Shown here one piece after another: positions 1 through 9,344 of a DNA stretch of 54,962 nt. Within the stretch, counting starts at the first letter, position 1, and every line of letters begins with the position of its first letter. Below the pieces are notes generated by a model, which saw only the letters and a program-made list of their open reading frames with translations, had not been told where the DNA came from and did no database searches. The position numbers and the translations under genes were made by a program. Origin of the DNA: Paraglaciecola mesophila KMM 241 (GTDB lineage Bacteria > Pseudomonadota > Gammaproteobacteria > Enterobacterales > Alteromonadaceae); the NCBI RefSeq assembly GCF_000315015.1, contig NZ_BAEP01000021.1:1-54962 (forward strand), in the 5' to 3' direction.

Positions 1-1330
1 TTTGACCTTAGGTATAGTCAGTGAGATTACCAGTTCATCTGTCCCGACTATAGGTGATGTGACACTCTATATTGGCTTATTCACGTTCTTAGTGATTGTG
101 TCTGCGCTGTCAGTAGGGTTGTATGAATCAAAGTTAAGAGAGACATTCCGCGGCATTATCCGGCGCATATTCGTCAGTGTCGCCCTAGGGTATTTCGTCA
201 TGGAAATCCTAGGAAATACTTTTCTTGCCTATATCGATTTGCATCAGTACTTCCTCCCCATTGCCGCAGGCTTGTGTATCGTGGCCTTAGTGATTTTTCG
301 TTACTTCATTAATCGGCTGGGACTACTAGGTTTAGGGCAAACTAAAATAGTGGTCATTGGAGCCGGAGAGCGAGCGTCGATTATTGAAAAGCGCATGCGC
401 CGTGAAGTTGATCGTTTTGGCTTTGAGCTTTTAGGTTTTATTCCGATTCCTGGTGATAACCGTGAAGAGGGAATTCAAAACGAGAAATTAGTTCACGTGA
501 AAGTCGATGAAAATTTTCGCAATTTCATCGCTGATAATGATATTGATGAAGTCGTTATAGCTTGTGACCAAAGGCGTGGCACATTGCCGGTGGAGATATT
601 ATTTGATTGCCGGTTACGCGGAGTTGAAGTCACAGACTTACTAGATTTCATGGAGCGTGAAACAGGGCAGATTGTAGTCAATCTTATGTACCCGAGTTGG
701 GTCATTTATTCGAATGGTTTCAATTCACAAAACTATCTTAGAGATGCTTTAGACTACGGAATGAATAGTTTATTGGCATTTGTCGTATTGATGTTCACGT
801 GGCCATTTATGTTGCTTACTGCGCTCATTATTTACTTTGAAGATAATAGTGGTGTAAAAGCATCAGTATTTTACAAGCAAGAGCGTGTAGGACTCAACGG
901 CAAGTTATTCAATATCATCAAGTTTAGAAGCATGCGCCCTGATGCAGAAAAAGATGGTGCAAAGTGGGCCACTACAAATGATGATCGAGTAACCAGAGTG
1001 GGGCAATTTATTCGTAAATATCGTATTGATGAGTTACCTCAGTTGCTAAATGTGTTCAGAGGTGAGATGTCATTTATCGGTCCTCGACCTGAACGTCCAC
1101 AATTTGTTGAGCAACTTATCCGTGAAATCCCCTATTACAATCAAAGGCATAATGTGAAGCCTGGCTTAGCAGGTTGGGCCCAGCTGAATTATCCTTACGG
1201 AGCAAGCGTTGAAGACTCCATGGAGAAACTGAAATTTGATTTGTATTACGTTAAACATCAAAGCTTAATGTTAGATATCCTTATTTTAATTCGGACCGTT
1301 GAAGTCGTGCTTTTTGGTAAAGGGAGATAG
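1..1330 (+). CDS. XrtA-system undecaprenyl-phosphate sugar transferase (5' end outside window)
   Basis: Membrane-bound initiating glycosyltransferase that loads the first sugar-phosphate onto undecaprenyl phosphate. The 442 visible residues open inside the N-terminal membrane region (several hydrophobic segments in the first ~105 residues), followed by a nucleotide-binding-like middle domain (VVIGAGERA near residue 117). The last ~180 residues form the bacterial sugar transferase domain, with FYKQERVG, FNIIKFRSM, RIDELPQLLNV, GPRPERP and KPGLAGWAQ. The architecture matches the exosortase-A-associated EpsB-like family (TIGR03013 type). The frame is open to the window edge and the only start is a TTG at base 2 with no upstream sequence, so roughly 20 N-terminal residues are probably missing. 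The deacetylase gene follows after 2 bp. Confidence 0.9.
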   Translation, partial: LTLGIVSEITSSSVPTIGDVTLYIGLFTFLVIVSALSVGLYESKLRETFRGIIRRIFVSVALGYFVMEILGNTFLAYIDLHQYFLPIAAGLCIVALVIFRYFINRLGLLGLGQTKIVVIGAGERASIIEKRMRREVDRFGFELLGFIPIPGDNREEGIQNEKLVHVKVDENFRNFIADNDIDEVVIACDQRRGTLPVEILFDCRLRGVEVTDLLDFMERETGQIVVNLMYPSWVIYSNGFNSQNYLRDALDYGMNSLLAFVVLMFTWPFMLLTALIIYFEDNSGVKASVFYKQERVGLNGKLFNIIKFRSMRPDAEKDGAKWATTNDDRVTRVGQFIRKYRIDELPQLLNVFRGEMSFIGPRPERPQFVEQLIREIPYYNQRHNVKPGLAGWAQLNYPYGASVEDSMEKLKFDLYYVKHQSLMLDILILIRTVEVVLFGKGR

Positions 1331-1332
1331 GG

Positions 1333-2178
1333 ATGCCTGTCAAAGGTTTAAATGCGATGACGGTAGATGTGGAAGATTTCTTCCATGTTTCTGCGTTTGA
1401 GTCAGTTATTACACCTGATCAATGGAAAGATTATCAGCCGAGAGTGGATAAAAATACCCGCACTCTGCTTGAGATGTTTGCCAAGCATAATGTTAAATCA
1501 ACGTTTTTTGTGCTGGGTTGGGTTGCCGAAAGATATCCTGAGTTAATTAAAGAAATTCACGCCCAAGGTCATGAAATAGCCAGCCACGGGTATGCTCATA
1601 GACGCGCTACAGAACAAACGCGAGAGCAGTTTACGGCTGATGTCACTCGCTCAAAAAATCACCTTGAAGACTTGCTTGGGGAAGCGCTAACTGGTTATCG
1701 AGCCCCAAGCTTTTCCATAGGATACAATAATGAATGGGCATTTGAGGTATTAGCTGAACTTGGTTTTAAATATAGTTCTAGCACCTATCCTGTGAAACAT
1801 GATTTATACGGTACACCAGACTGGCCGCGTTTTGCCTATACGCGTAAAGAAGGCATTATTGAAATTCCAATTCCTACCCATAAAGTGATGGGCCGGCAAA
1901 CACCGATAGGTGGCGGGGGGTACTTCCGTTTGTACCCATATACTTTGACTAAGTCTTTGATTACTGGCTATCTGAAAAAAGAGAAGCAGCCATACTCTTT
2001 CTATTTTCATCCCTGGGAAATAGACGCTGACCAACCTCGTATGACTAACGCACCACTTAAATCAAGATTTCGTCACTATGTGAACTTGAATAAAACCCAA
2101 GGAAAACTGGAGCGTTTACTTAATGATTTTTCATGGGATACCATGAAGAGTGTTTATGATATTGATAAAACTAGCTAG
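1333..2178 (+). CDS. XrtA-system polysaccharide deacetylase
   Basis: NodB-fold carbohydrate esterase, 281 aa. The N-terminal MTVDVEDFFHVSAF carries the metal-binding Asp pair. Motif 2 is SHGYAHR, where His residues complete the site, and RAPSFS is motif 3. The FYFHPWEID motif near residue 228 is characteristic of the PEP-CTERM/exosortase A deacetylase family (TIGR03006 type), and length agrees. No signal peptide is visible, so it may act on lipid-linked sugar at the cytoplasmic face, although export by another route cannot be excluded. It lies between the sugar transferase (2 bp gap) and exosortase (21 bp gap) and is almost certainly co-transcribed with both. Confidence 0.92.
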   Translation: MPVKGLNAMTVDVEDFFHVSAFESVITPDQWKDYQPRVDKNTRTLLEMFAKHNVKSTFFVLGWVAERYPELIKEIHAQGHEIASHGYAHRRATEQTREQFTADVTRSKNHLEDLLGEALTGYRAPSFSIGYNNEWAFEVLAELGFKYSSSTYPVKHDLYGTPDWPRFAYTRKEGIIEIPIPTHKVMGRQTPIGGGGYFRLYPYTLTKSLITGYLKKEKQPYSFYFHPWEIDADQPRMTNAPLKSRFRHYVNLNKTQGKLERLLNDFSWDTMKSVYDIDKTS

Positions 2179-2199
2179 GAATAGGACGGAGTCTTTCCA

Positions 2200-3693
2200 A
2201 TGAATGATGGAAGTATGCATGCCCCTGAAGAACGTCATTCAACAAAAGGGATTATAGCATTGCTAATTGTTGTCGCGTTTTGGGTGGCTACATTTTGGCA
2301 AGGGCTTGTTTCAGCGATTGATATTTGGATTATTTCCGATATTTTTAATCACTGTTTATTTGTGATCCCCGCCAGCATCTATTTTATTTATTGTAAAAAA
2401 GAGCAACTCTCGCTTTCTGCCATTAAACCAAATTACTGGGTTTTAATTTTATGCTTTGGTAGCTTAGGACTTTATGGTGTTGGGCTTTCTGGTGGTGTTC
2501 AGCTTTTCATGCATATTGCTACATTTACCTTCTTACCCTTTAGCATTTGGTTTCTATTAGGAAATGAGCAAGCTAAAAGAATCTTGTTTCCTTTATTCTT
2601 TATTGTTTTTTGTATTCCGGTTGGTGAAGAGTTAATTCCTACGTTGCAAGCTGTTACAGCTGACCTGTCTGTCATGATGTTGCAGTGGGTCAATGTGCCA
2701 ATTTATCGCAGTGGTTTATACATAGAGATCCCAGAGGGACGGTTTCTAGTTGCGGAAGCATGTTCAGGTATCAGCTTTTTTATTGCTTCGATTGTGATTG
2801 GTTCGTTGTATGCCTACATGAATATGCAGTCACGTATTCGCAGGTTTTCGTTCGTATGCATATCCATTTTGTTTCCGATCATAGCCAATGCTATACGGGT
2901 GTTTGGAATTATTTTGACCGGCCATTTAACGAATATGGAACATGCGGTCGGCGCAGATCACCTCATCTATGGATGGGTGTTTTTTAGTTTAGTGATCATA
3001 TGCTTAATAGGGCTGGGCGAGTTAATAAGAGAAAAGTCTTCTGATCTGAAATCAGAAACGCCACTTGCAATCCCCTTCGCATCCTCTAATCAAGTTTATA
3101 TAAAGGCAAGTGTGACAATATCGGTTGCTATGTTGTTTTTCCTATTCTGGTACCAACTGATTCAAAGCCAATTAGTAGCAGGAACCTCACCTGAGCGTCT
3201 CAAAGCATTGCCTTTTACGAGTGCACAAGTAACAGCTAACTGGTCGCCTGAGTTTGTCGATTATTTTGACAAAAATGCTTCTCGATTCATGTTCGAAAGC
3301 AAGGCGGTTGATATGTATGCGGTTTGGTACCCTAAAGGACGCGGAGAATTGGTGAGTTTTGCTAATCGTATGTATTTGGAAGACTCTTGGACATTGGAGT
3401 CGGTCTATTCAGTCCCTATGAACACAGAGACAGAGATTAACGTTGAGCAAATAGTTAATGCGCGCGGTGTACGCTTGCTTGGGTATTGGTATTTCGTTGA
3501 TGGTGAGATATTTTCTAATAAAAATCATGCAAAGTTATATGAAATTTATCAAATAATGTTAGGGCAACATTATGGAAGTGGCCTTGTTATGGTCTCAGCA
3601 GAAATTGAATATAGTACGTTAGACACAGATAAGGCATGGTTCAGTAGAATGATGAGCAGCAAGTTTAGCGCTATCAATCAAATATTTCCGTAA
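2200..3693 (+). CDS. xrtA: Exosortase A fused to an EpsI domain
   Basis: Integral membrane cysteine transpeptidase that recognises and cleaves C-terminal PEP-CTERM sorting signals. About eight hydrophobic segments occupy residues 15-275. The expected catalytic residues are present: Cys188 in AEACSGISFF, Arg233 in NAIRVFG and His254 in DHLIYGW. After a further membrane segment near residue 300, the C-terminal ~170 residues form an EpsI-like extracytoplasmic domain (YFDKNASRFM, VDMYAVWYP, GYWYFVDG). In many loci this domain is a separate gene, and the fused form is typical of exosortase A. It follows the deacetylase by 21 bp. No protein with a PEP-CTERM tail is encoded in the window, so substrates must lie elsewhere. 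Confidence 0.93.
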   Translation: MNDGSMHAPEERHSTKGIIALLIVVAFWVATFWQGLVSAIDIWIISDIFNHCLFVIPASIYFIYCKKEQLSLSAIKPNYWVLILCFGSLGLYGVGLSGGVQLFMHIATFTFLPFSIWFLLGNEQAKRILFPLFFIVFCIPVGEELIPTLQAVTADLSVMMLQWVNVPIYRSGLYIEIPEGRFLVAEACSGISFFIASIVIGSLYAYMNMQSRIRRFSFVCISILFPIIANAIRVFGIILTGHLTNMEHAVGADHLIYGWVFFSLVIICLIGLGELIREKSSDLKSETPLAIPFASSNQVYIKASVTISVAMLFFLFWYQLIQSQLVAGTSPERLKALPFTSAQVTANWSPEFVDYFDKNASRFMFESKAVDMYAVWYPKGRGELVSFANRMYLEDSWTLESVYSVPMNTETEINVEQIVNARGVRLLGYWYFVDGEIFSNKNHAKLYEIYQIMLGQHYGSGLVMVSAEIEYSTLDTDKAWFSRMMSSKFSAINQIFP

Positions 3694-3704
3694 CTACTAA
3701 TAAT

Positions 3705-4604
3705 ATGCAATCTTTCAATTTTGCTAAGCGGCACTTTAATCCCCTTGTTAATCGTTGCTTGGTTTGGGCACAAACCCATGAATGGCGAGGGAAGCATCGT
3801 TTTTATGTATGGATGAGTGCACATTTTCCGCAAAAACTGATCCGTTATAAAGTCAAAGAACGTTTCTTTTCTGTCCCGTTAACCGAATTATGTTTTTGGT
3901 TGGAGGGTGGGCCTAATAATTACTACTTAGAAGAGTTTATACCCTTCTGCGATTTACTGAGTGACTTAGAAAAGCCTTTTACTCTTTTAGATTTAGGGGC
4001 AGATATCGGTACAGTCTCGTCTTTAGTTGCATCTCGCTGCACAAACTTAAATAACATTATTGCTTTTGAGCCAAATCCAAATTCTTTCACTGTACTAGAG
4101 CAGAATTTCTCTCAATTTGCGCTCGATGCAATGGCGCTTAATTCAGCGGTGTCTAACTTTAATGGTAAGGCTGACCTTGAAGCTGATATGAGCCGTGCTA
4201 ACGACCATGAAGGGCAGATAATCAGAGCTGATTCGGGAGCTGTCGATGTCGTCAGTTTAGATAGTTGGTTTAGATTGAATCCTCAGGTGAAATTATGTTC
4301 GCGTGTTGTTGTTAAAATTGATGTCGAAGGGCAAGAACAACAAGTGCTTGCCGGTGCGGCTCAGTTGTTAACCAGTGTAGATTCAGTCATTTTGCTGCTT
4401 GAAATTCACCCTGACGTGCTGATTAAAACGAACATTACACCCGAAGAATTGTTTCGCCAAGCTGAAGCATTACGAGGGTTCGATTGGTATGTACCTATCG
4501 TCTCCAAAGATAAAAAGGTCGATAGAACGACAGCGTTTTTCAAGCAGTACGAAATGAAACAATACGATGTGATCGGTATTTCGATCCCAGTTGAGCAACA
4601 ATAG
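3705..4604 (+). CDS. FkbM family methyltransferase
   Basis: Putative S-adenosylmethionine-dependent O-methyltransferase, 299 aa, probably acting on a sugar of the polysaccharide. The SAM-binding core is clear near residues 95-130: LLDLGADIGTVSS (motif I) followed by IIAFEPNPNSFTVLEQNF. KIDVEGQEQQVLAGA near 205-219 is the signature of the FkbM domain. The N-terminal ~80 residues are not recognised. It starts 11 bp after the exosortase stop and precedes an acyltransferase by 17 bp, so it belongs to the same operon. The exact acceptor cannot be told from sequence. Confidence 0.85.
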   Translation: MQSFNFAKRHFNPLVNRCLVWAQTHEWRGKHRFYVWMSAHFPQKLIRYKVKERFFSVPLTELCFWLEGGPNNYYLEEFIPFCDLLSDLEKPFTLLDLGADIGTVSSLVASRCTNLNNIIAFEPNPNSFTVLEQNFSQFALDAMALNSAVSNFNGKADLEADMSRANDHEGQIIRADSGAVDVVSLDSWFRLNPQVKLCSRVVVKIDVEGQEQQVLAGAAQLLTSVDSVILLLEIHPDVLIKTNITPEELFRQAEALRGFDWYVPIVSKDKKVDRTTAFFKQYEMKQYDVIGISIPVEQQ

Positions 4605-4621
4605 ATAACAAAGGGAAAGCT

Positions 4622-5668
4622 ATGTTCGGGGTGTATCGGTTTATATTAGCGGTTAATGTGGTGATATATCACGTACTAGACGTCGCTTCTATTGGACCTT
4701 ACGCGGTTTATAGCTTCTTTGTACTCAGCGGCTTCTTAATGACCATGATAATGAATGAGTCCTACGGGTATTCATTAGATGGTTTTAAGCGCTATGCTTT
4801 AAACAGATTTCTTCGTCTTTACCCTGTCTACTGGTGCCTTCTGCTAATAGGTATCTGCATAATACTATTGATTGGAAATGACGTCTCAGGCGTATTTCAC
4901 GCTAAAATGATTTTACCTAATGACTTTGCAAGTGCGATAGCAAACGTCACTATGATCTATCCTGCATTTGAGCCTGTGACTTATCCAGTGCGTATTTCTC
5001 CCGCTACTTGGGCTTTGAGTATTGAAATTGTTTTTTATATTCTTATTGGATTGGGGTTATCAAAGTCACCGGTAATCAGCTCACTTTGGTTAATTTTAAG
5101 CTTAAGTTGGGTTGCGGTAACCGTCTACAAATCTGGGTATCTATTTCTAGAATACGGGAACGTAATACAAGCTTCTCTCCCGTTTTCGATAGGCGCATGG
5201 ATTTATCATTATCAAGCATTGGTGACTAAATTAATTCAGATTATCCGAGGTCGAACGATCGTGTTTCTATATTCAGCAAATATAGTATTTGTTGTACTTT
5301 GCCAAATTTTCATTCCTGATAAAGCATGGTTTGTTAGTATGCTAGGAACTTGGGTAAACTTGCTTCTCAGCGCGTTAATGACCATTGTTTTATTCAAATT
5401 TGGTGGTCACTATTTTAGTAAAAAAGTGGATAGGTTCTTTGGCGATTTATCCTATCCGGTATACCTATTTCATTGGTCAAGTGTGGCGCTTGTTTCTTGG
5501 GTAATAACAGACGACATGAGTAAGGGCCTGTTGGTGTTTCTACTCGGTTTAGGTTTAACTATTCTTGTCTCAATGGCGGTTAACAAATATATCAATGATT
5601 ACGTGGAGCATATCCGTACGCGCGTTCGAGAGAGAGCGTCCCAATCTACTACAACTACTGCTGATTGA
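4622..5668 (+). CDS. Acyltransferase 3 family membrane O-acyltransferase
   Basis: Multispanning membrane protein of 348 aa resembling the OafA/ExoZ type O-acetyltransferases. The N-terminal YRFILAVNVVIYHV corresponds to the family's R-x(10)-H motif, with the key His in the first membrane helix. FFVLSGFLM and RFLRLYPVYW are the next two conserved blocks, and about ten hydrophobic segments follow. PVYLFHWS near residue 280 is the usual C-terminal motif. It probably transfers acetyl groups to the polysaccharide. An AAGGGAAAG ribosome site precedes the ATG. The 3' end overlaps the convergent beta-helix gene by 14 bp. Confidence 0.88.
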   Translation: MFGVYRFILAVNVVIYHVLDVASIGPYAVYSFFVLSGFLMTMIMNESYGYSLDGFKRYALNRFLRLYPVYWCLLLIGICIILLIGNDVSGVFHAKMILPNDFASAIANVTMIYPAFEPVTYPVRISPATWALSIEIVFYILIGLGLSKSPVISSLWLILSLSWVAVTVYKSGYLFLEYGNVIQASLPFSIGAWIYHYQALVTKLIQIIRGRTIVFLYSANIVFVVLCQIFIPDKAWFVSMLGTWVNLLLSALMTIVLFKFGGHYFSKKVDRFFGDLSYPVYLFHWSSVALVSWVITDDMSKGLLVFLLGLGLTILVSMAVNKYINDYVEHIRTRVRERASQSTTTTAD

Positions 5669-6743
5669 TGATTAAAAGTTCATCGGCAGTAACAATATCC
5701 GATAAGTTTTTTTTGACTACATTATTGAATAAAGACGCCTGAGCATTACTTCGTTTTTGTATTGGTTTATTCGTGATGTTATCCATGATGACTACATTGC
5801 TAGTTTCTTTAAACCGATACTCAATGGCATTGGGGTAACTGTGAGCTAAGTATACTCTGTTGTCGAGCACCTGAGTGTTAGGTGTTTGCTCTAAGATTAT
5901 ACCAACATCTGAACTGGGATGTTCTTTGACTTGATGGACTATAAGGTTATTGATGATAGCGCCCCCTTCAGCAGGCCTACCTTGAAGACCAAACCCTATC
6001 CCGCGATCACAGTTGACTATGATATTATTTTCAACAGTGTTGCTTTTAGCGCCGTTCCAAAAATGTATCGCAAATTCAGCTACTCGGTTATCTGGGCTGG
6101 CTATATTGCGAAAAATGCTGTTTGCAACCATCCAGCCTCTAGCTCCGTGCGCATCTAACCCACCAATATAATAATTTGGGCCAATTCCGTTGGTGTATTT
6201 GAACTCACAGTTATCCACGATACCGTAATCGCTCGCCCTTTTAGAATTGCCCCCAGAGGAAACCTTCACTAATTGTTCAAAGCTGTCCTGTAAAATACAA
6301 TTTTTCAGAACTGGGAAATCGGCATCTCTTTCGCCTGATATTTGAATTAAATGATTCCCAGCGTCTGATAATTTAATGCCATCTAACGTGAAATGTTTAG
6401 CATTAATATTCAGTATGTTTTCTACGGCGCTTCTGTTGCGCATACCATGACCGATGATATGTGTTGAGGATGGATCTATTGGATTGCCAATGAGCCTGAT
6501 GTTAGGGGCTGAAATCACAACGGTTTTCGAAATTTTATAGGTGCCTGGCGCCAATGCTATATCGGTCATGCCTGACTTGTTGGCTTGATTTATCGCATGA
6601 TAAAAAGAGGAAATATTATTGACATGAATCACTTTTCTCAACTCTGTAGAGTCTTGGGCTATAACTAATTGAGAAGTAACAAGCATTGAACCAAAGCATG
6701 TGATTTTCAGAGCGACTTTGAGCATTTTTAATAGTCTTTTCAT
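5655..6743 (-). CDS. Exported right-handed beta-helix repeat protein
   Basis: Secreted or periplasmic protein of about 362 aa. From ATG 6743 it has a Lys/Arg-rich start, a hydrophobic core and a likely cleavage after VIA before QDSTEL. An upstream in-frame ATG at 6758 would add five residues. The body shows repeating N-x-I/V turns typical of parallel beta-helix proteins (YGIVDNCEF, NSIFRNIAS, NTVENNIIVNC, GAIINNLIV, TQVLDNRV). Such folds are common in polysaccharide lyases and chondroitinase-B-like enzymes, so a role in trimming the polymer is plausible, but I see no definite catalytic signature. It is the only - strand gene inside the + strand run and overlaps the acyltransferase 3' end tail to tail. 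Confidence 0.8.
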   Translation of the reverse strand: MKRLLKMLKVALKITCFGSMLVTSQLVIAQDSTELRKVIHVNNISSFYHAINQANKSGMTDIALAPGTYKISKTVVISAPNIRLIGNPIDPSSTHIIGHGMRNRSAVENILNINAKHFTLDGIKLSDAGNHLIQISGERDADFPVLKNCILQDSFEQLVKVSSGGNSKRASDYGIVDNCEFKYTNGIGPNYYIGGLDAHGARGWMVANSIFRNIASPDNRVAEFAIHFWNGAKSNTVENNIIVNCDRGIGFGLQGRPAEGGAIINNLIVHQVKEHPSSDVGIILEQTPNTQVLDNRVYLAHSYPNAIEYRFKETSNVVIMDNITNKPIQKRSNAQASLFNNVVKKNLSDIVTADELLIINQQ

Positions 6744-6928
6744 AATTCTTGTCCACATCTCATTTTACATTCCCATTTTGATTGCTACCTTTAACTATGA
6801 CGGTTTTATCAAAATACCAAGTTATTGGTGGGCACTAGAGTCGTTAGCTTATAGTAAGAAATTGAAGTTGTTAAACATATTTAGAGTTAATGGATGCTAC
6901 TAAATTGAGTAAATGACATGGAGTTAAT

Positions 6929-7648
6929 ATGACTAAATCCCTGGCCGTTTTGTACATCAATACACACCATAAAGATGGCTTTTACGTAAAAGAAGCTAAC
7001 GCTTCGGCAAAAAGCTTTAAAAAATACCTACCCAATGCGAAGTATTATCTTTACACGGACTATGAAAAACCAATAGCCGATTGTGAATTTGACGAAGTGA
7101 TTCCTTATAAATTCTTCGTTCCGGAACACCTTAAAGACCGTGTTCATTTAAATGGTCAGATGATTGTTAAACATGCCGCAATGCAACAGATGAGCGAGGA
7201 GCATGTGCTGCTATTAGGGGCGGATACCTATGCGTTAAAAGAACATGTAACGGGGCTGCCCGATATTTTAGAACACTTTGATATCGCAGCCGCACACGCT
7301 CCAGTGAGAATTAATACTGAGCTAGGCAATACTCCCATTCCAGAAATACCTGTTGCGTTCCCTGAACTCAATTGCGATTTGATCTTATATCGCAATTCAA
7401 CAGAGGTAAGGGATTTACTCTCGAGATGGGCCGAGTTGTATTTGAAAGATAAGTTTAGCCACCCACATGACCAAGGTCTTTTCAGATACTTGGTATACCA
7501 TTCAAAGTTGAGATTAAGTGTACTGCCACCCGAATGGAATTATAGAGAGCATAAATACAGAGAAGACACCGTCATACTGCAAAACAGGTTCATGCTCGCT
7601 GAATACCTTAACCCGAAGAAAAGTATACTAAAGCGCTTGTGGGGCTAA
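6929..7648 (+). CDS. Putative glycosyltransferase (GT-A-like)
   Basis: Cytoplasmic protein of 239 aa with features of a nucleotide-diphospho-sugar transferase fold. There is a Rossmann-like start (LAVLYINTHH), a central LLLGADTYAL in the place of a DxD-type motif (near residue 92), and a C-terminal SHPHDQGLFRYLVY resembling the DQ acid/metal block of several GT families. A ribosome site GGAG lies 6 nt before the ATG. It is flanked by the inverted beta-helix gene and an unrecognised secreted protein. The function is inferred from motif pattern and context only, and the sugar is unknown. Confidence 0.55.
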   Translation: MTKSLAVLYINTHHKDGFYVKEANASAKSFKKYLPNAKYYLYTDYEKPIADCEFDEVIPYKFFVPEHLKDRVHLNGQMIVKHAAMQQMSEEHVLLLGADTYALKEHVTGLPDILEHFDIAAAHAPVRINTELGNTPIPEIPVAFPELNCDLILYRNSTEVRDLLSRWAELYLKDKFSHPHDQGLFRYLVYHSKLRLSVLPPEWNYREHKYREDTVILQNRFMLAEYLNPKKSILKRLWG

Positions 7649-7777
7649 ATACCGATTCCTGTTTTCTCGCTACAGGTATTACGTACATGGGCGCATTAAT
7701 ATCAATTGTAATTCAGCATTATTGACCGCTCTGAGTGGTGAAAAAATGATAATATACGAATGTGCTAAATACTCAGT

Positions 7778-9136
7778 ATGGACGAAAGAATGCTATATGT
7801 TACGCGTGTACTCACTGTTTTATTGTTTATAAATTTTGTCGCTCTGAATTTTTCATCTATTTGTTTGGCGCTCGACAAAACTCCGAAAAATTTTGCTGAT
7901 GATGAACATCAACGCTCATCGGTTGCTTCTGTCAAAAACTCCCCAGTGATCCGCTACCCGTTATTTAATATTGAACAGTTGGAATACAAGGGAGGGTTCA
8001 GAACAACGGGACGTTTTTATCAAAAAGAAAAGGGAAACTCACTCAATTACTCTGGAGGTGTCTTTACATATAATGCGAAAAATCACTCTATATTCATCAT
8101 TGGGCATCCAGAATACGCCGCAGTCGCTGAAATTAAGATTCCTCCTTTAGTAGAAAGCTCAAGTGTTGGCGATTTTAACGTCGCTAGTCAATTAATCCAG
8201 AGTTTTACACGGTTTCATAAGACAAAACGCGTTGATACAGGTATTCGCAATCATTTTAGAGTGACTGGGTTGGGGTTGGTCGGCAAAGGTCTAATGGTGA
8301 ACTACATCGACTGGTATGATGCAGGGGGAAAAGAAACAGATACCAGCGTCTTTTTCGATGACGCTTCGGACTTGGCTCATAGTAAAATAAATGGACCTTA
8401 TCAACTGCAGGGAGCGGCACATTCTGCTGGTTGGATTTCAAAAATACCGACGGAGTGGCAAAAATCGCTTGGTGGAACGCACATAAGTGGTTCGCAACCA
8501 AATGCTTCCATCATCAGTAGGCGCTCAGTAGGACCATCAGCATTTGTCATTACTCCTGAAGAAAGTATTTTGCAGCAAGGACAAGGGGGGGTGCCGGCTA
8601 GCGGATTATTGGATTTTCCACTAGCAAACTTACTTTACGACAAATCTGCTTACCCAGGGAAAATTTACCCGGATGACATATTAAGAAATGATAATGGTAA
8701 AAACCAGCTATGGACGTTTTTGTCTGGGGCCGGGTACGGTTTCATTATTCCCGGCACTAGTACTTATATGACGATAGGTAGATCAGGAGGGCACAAAACT
8801 GGAGTAGGTTATAAAATTAAACAGGATGATGGGCGTTTGTGTGGAGGTTACTGTGCAGTATCCGCCGATGATTACTCGAGTTACTATTGGTTATGGGATG
8901 TTAATGAGCTTTTGAAAGTGAAATCTGGACTGATTAAGTCCTATGATGTTCGCCCTTATGATTATGGAGAGTTCCCCACACCTTTTAAAGACAAACGCGC
9001 TATGGTCAGCGGTGGAGCATATGATCAAGACAGTGGCTTGTTATACCTTTCCATTCCTGGAGCAGACAAACTGAACAAATATTTAAGACCACCTGTTGTC
9101 TTAGTTTATGAAATAACCAGTGGCGTAAAAAAATGA
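7778..9136 (+). CDS. Exported protein of unknown function in the polysaccharide locus
   Basis: I do not recognise this 452 aa protein. The N-terminus has a hydrophobic stretch (VLTVLLFINFVALNF) and a probable signal cleavage near residue 32 (CLA before LDK). A second in-frame ATG at 7790 would give a more conventional signal peptide. The mature part is rich in Gly, Tyr and aromatic beta-strand-like segments (YNAKNHSIFIIGH, YWLWDVNELL, GGAYDQDSGLLYLSIPG), which suggests a beta-propeller or other all-beta fold. A CGGYC pair could form a disulfide. It sits just upstream of the O-ligase/polymerase, so a role in polymer assembly or attachment outside the membrane is possible. Confidence 0.6.
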   Translation: MDERMLYVTRVLTVLLFINFVALNFSSICLALDKTPKNFADDEHQRSSVASVKNSPVIRYPLFNIEQLEYKGGFRTTGRFYQKEKGNSLNYSGGVFTYNAKNHSIFIIGHPEYAAVAEIKIPPLVESSSVGDFNVASQLIQSFTRFHKTKRVDTGIRNHFRVTGLGLVGKGLMVNYIDWYDAGGKETDTSVFFDDASDLAHSKINGPYQLQGAAHSAGWISKIPTEWQKSLGGTHISGSQPNASIISRRSVGPSAFVITPEESILQQGQGGVPASGLLDFPLANLLYDKSAYPGKIYPDDILRNDNGKNQLWTFLSGAGYGFIIPGTSTYMTIGRSGGHKTGVGYKIKQDDGRLCGGYCAVSADDYSSYYWLWDVNELLKVKSGLIKSYDVRPYDYGEFPTPFKDKRAMVSGGAYDQDSGLLYLSIPGADKLNKYLRPPVVLVYEITSGVKK

Positions 9137-9159
9137 GCGATGTTCGCACTCTAAAAGTG

Positions 9160-9199
9160 AAAATAACGGGGGTTCTAAGCTCCATTTTAATGTTATTTT
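9160..9199 (+). terminator. Possible terminator after the exported unknown gene
   Basis: AAAATAAC (9160-9167) pairs with GTTATTTT (9192-9199), enclosing a G-rich/C-rich inner pair, and a T-run follows. The loop is large (24 nt), so this is only suggestive of transcription ending before the O-ligase gene. Confidence 0.3.
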
Positions 9200-9344
9200 T
9201 CAATTTCCTTATTGGCATTAGTATTGATTTTTAGCGGTTTTTAGTAAAAAATCGCGTTAGTATATTGTCAAAACTCCGCCCTACCATTTTGACTTTTCAT
9301 TTTGAAAGAGAAAGCCTGAGTAGATGTGCATCAAGTCGTTTAAA

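Noticed and set aside
5919-6158. + strand frame inside the beta-helix gene
   Set aside because: It is antisense to an intact - strand coding sequence with a signal peptide and repeats, and shows no motif of its own.
6700-6903. 67 aa + strand frame upstream of the GT-A-like gene
   Set aside because: It overlaps the signal-peptide end of the beta-helix gene, has no ribosome site and no recognisable domain.
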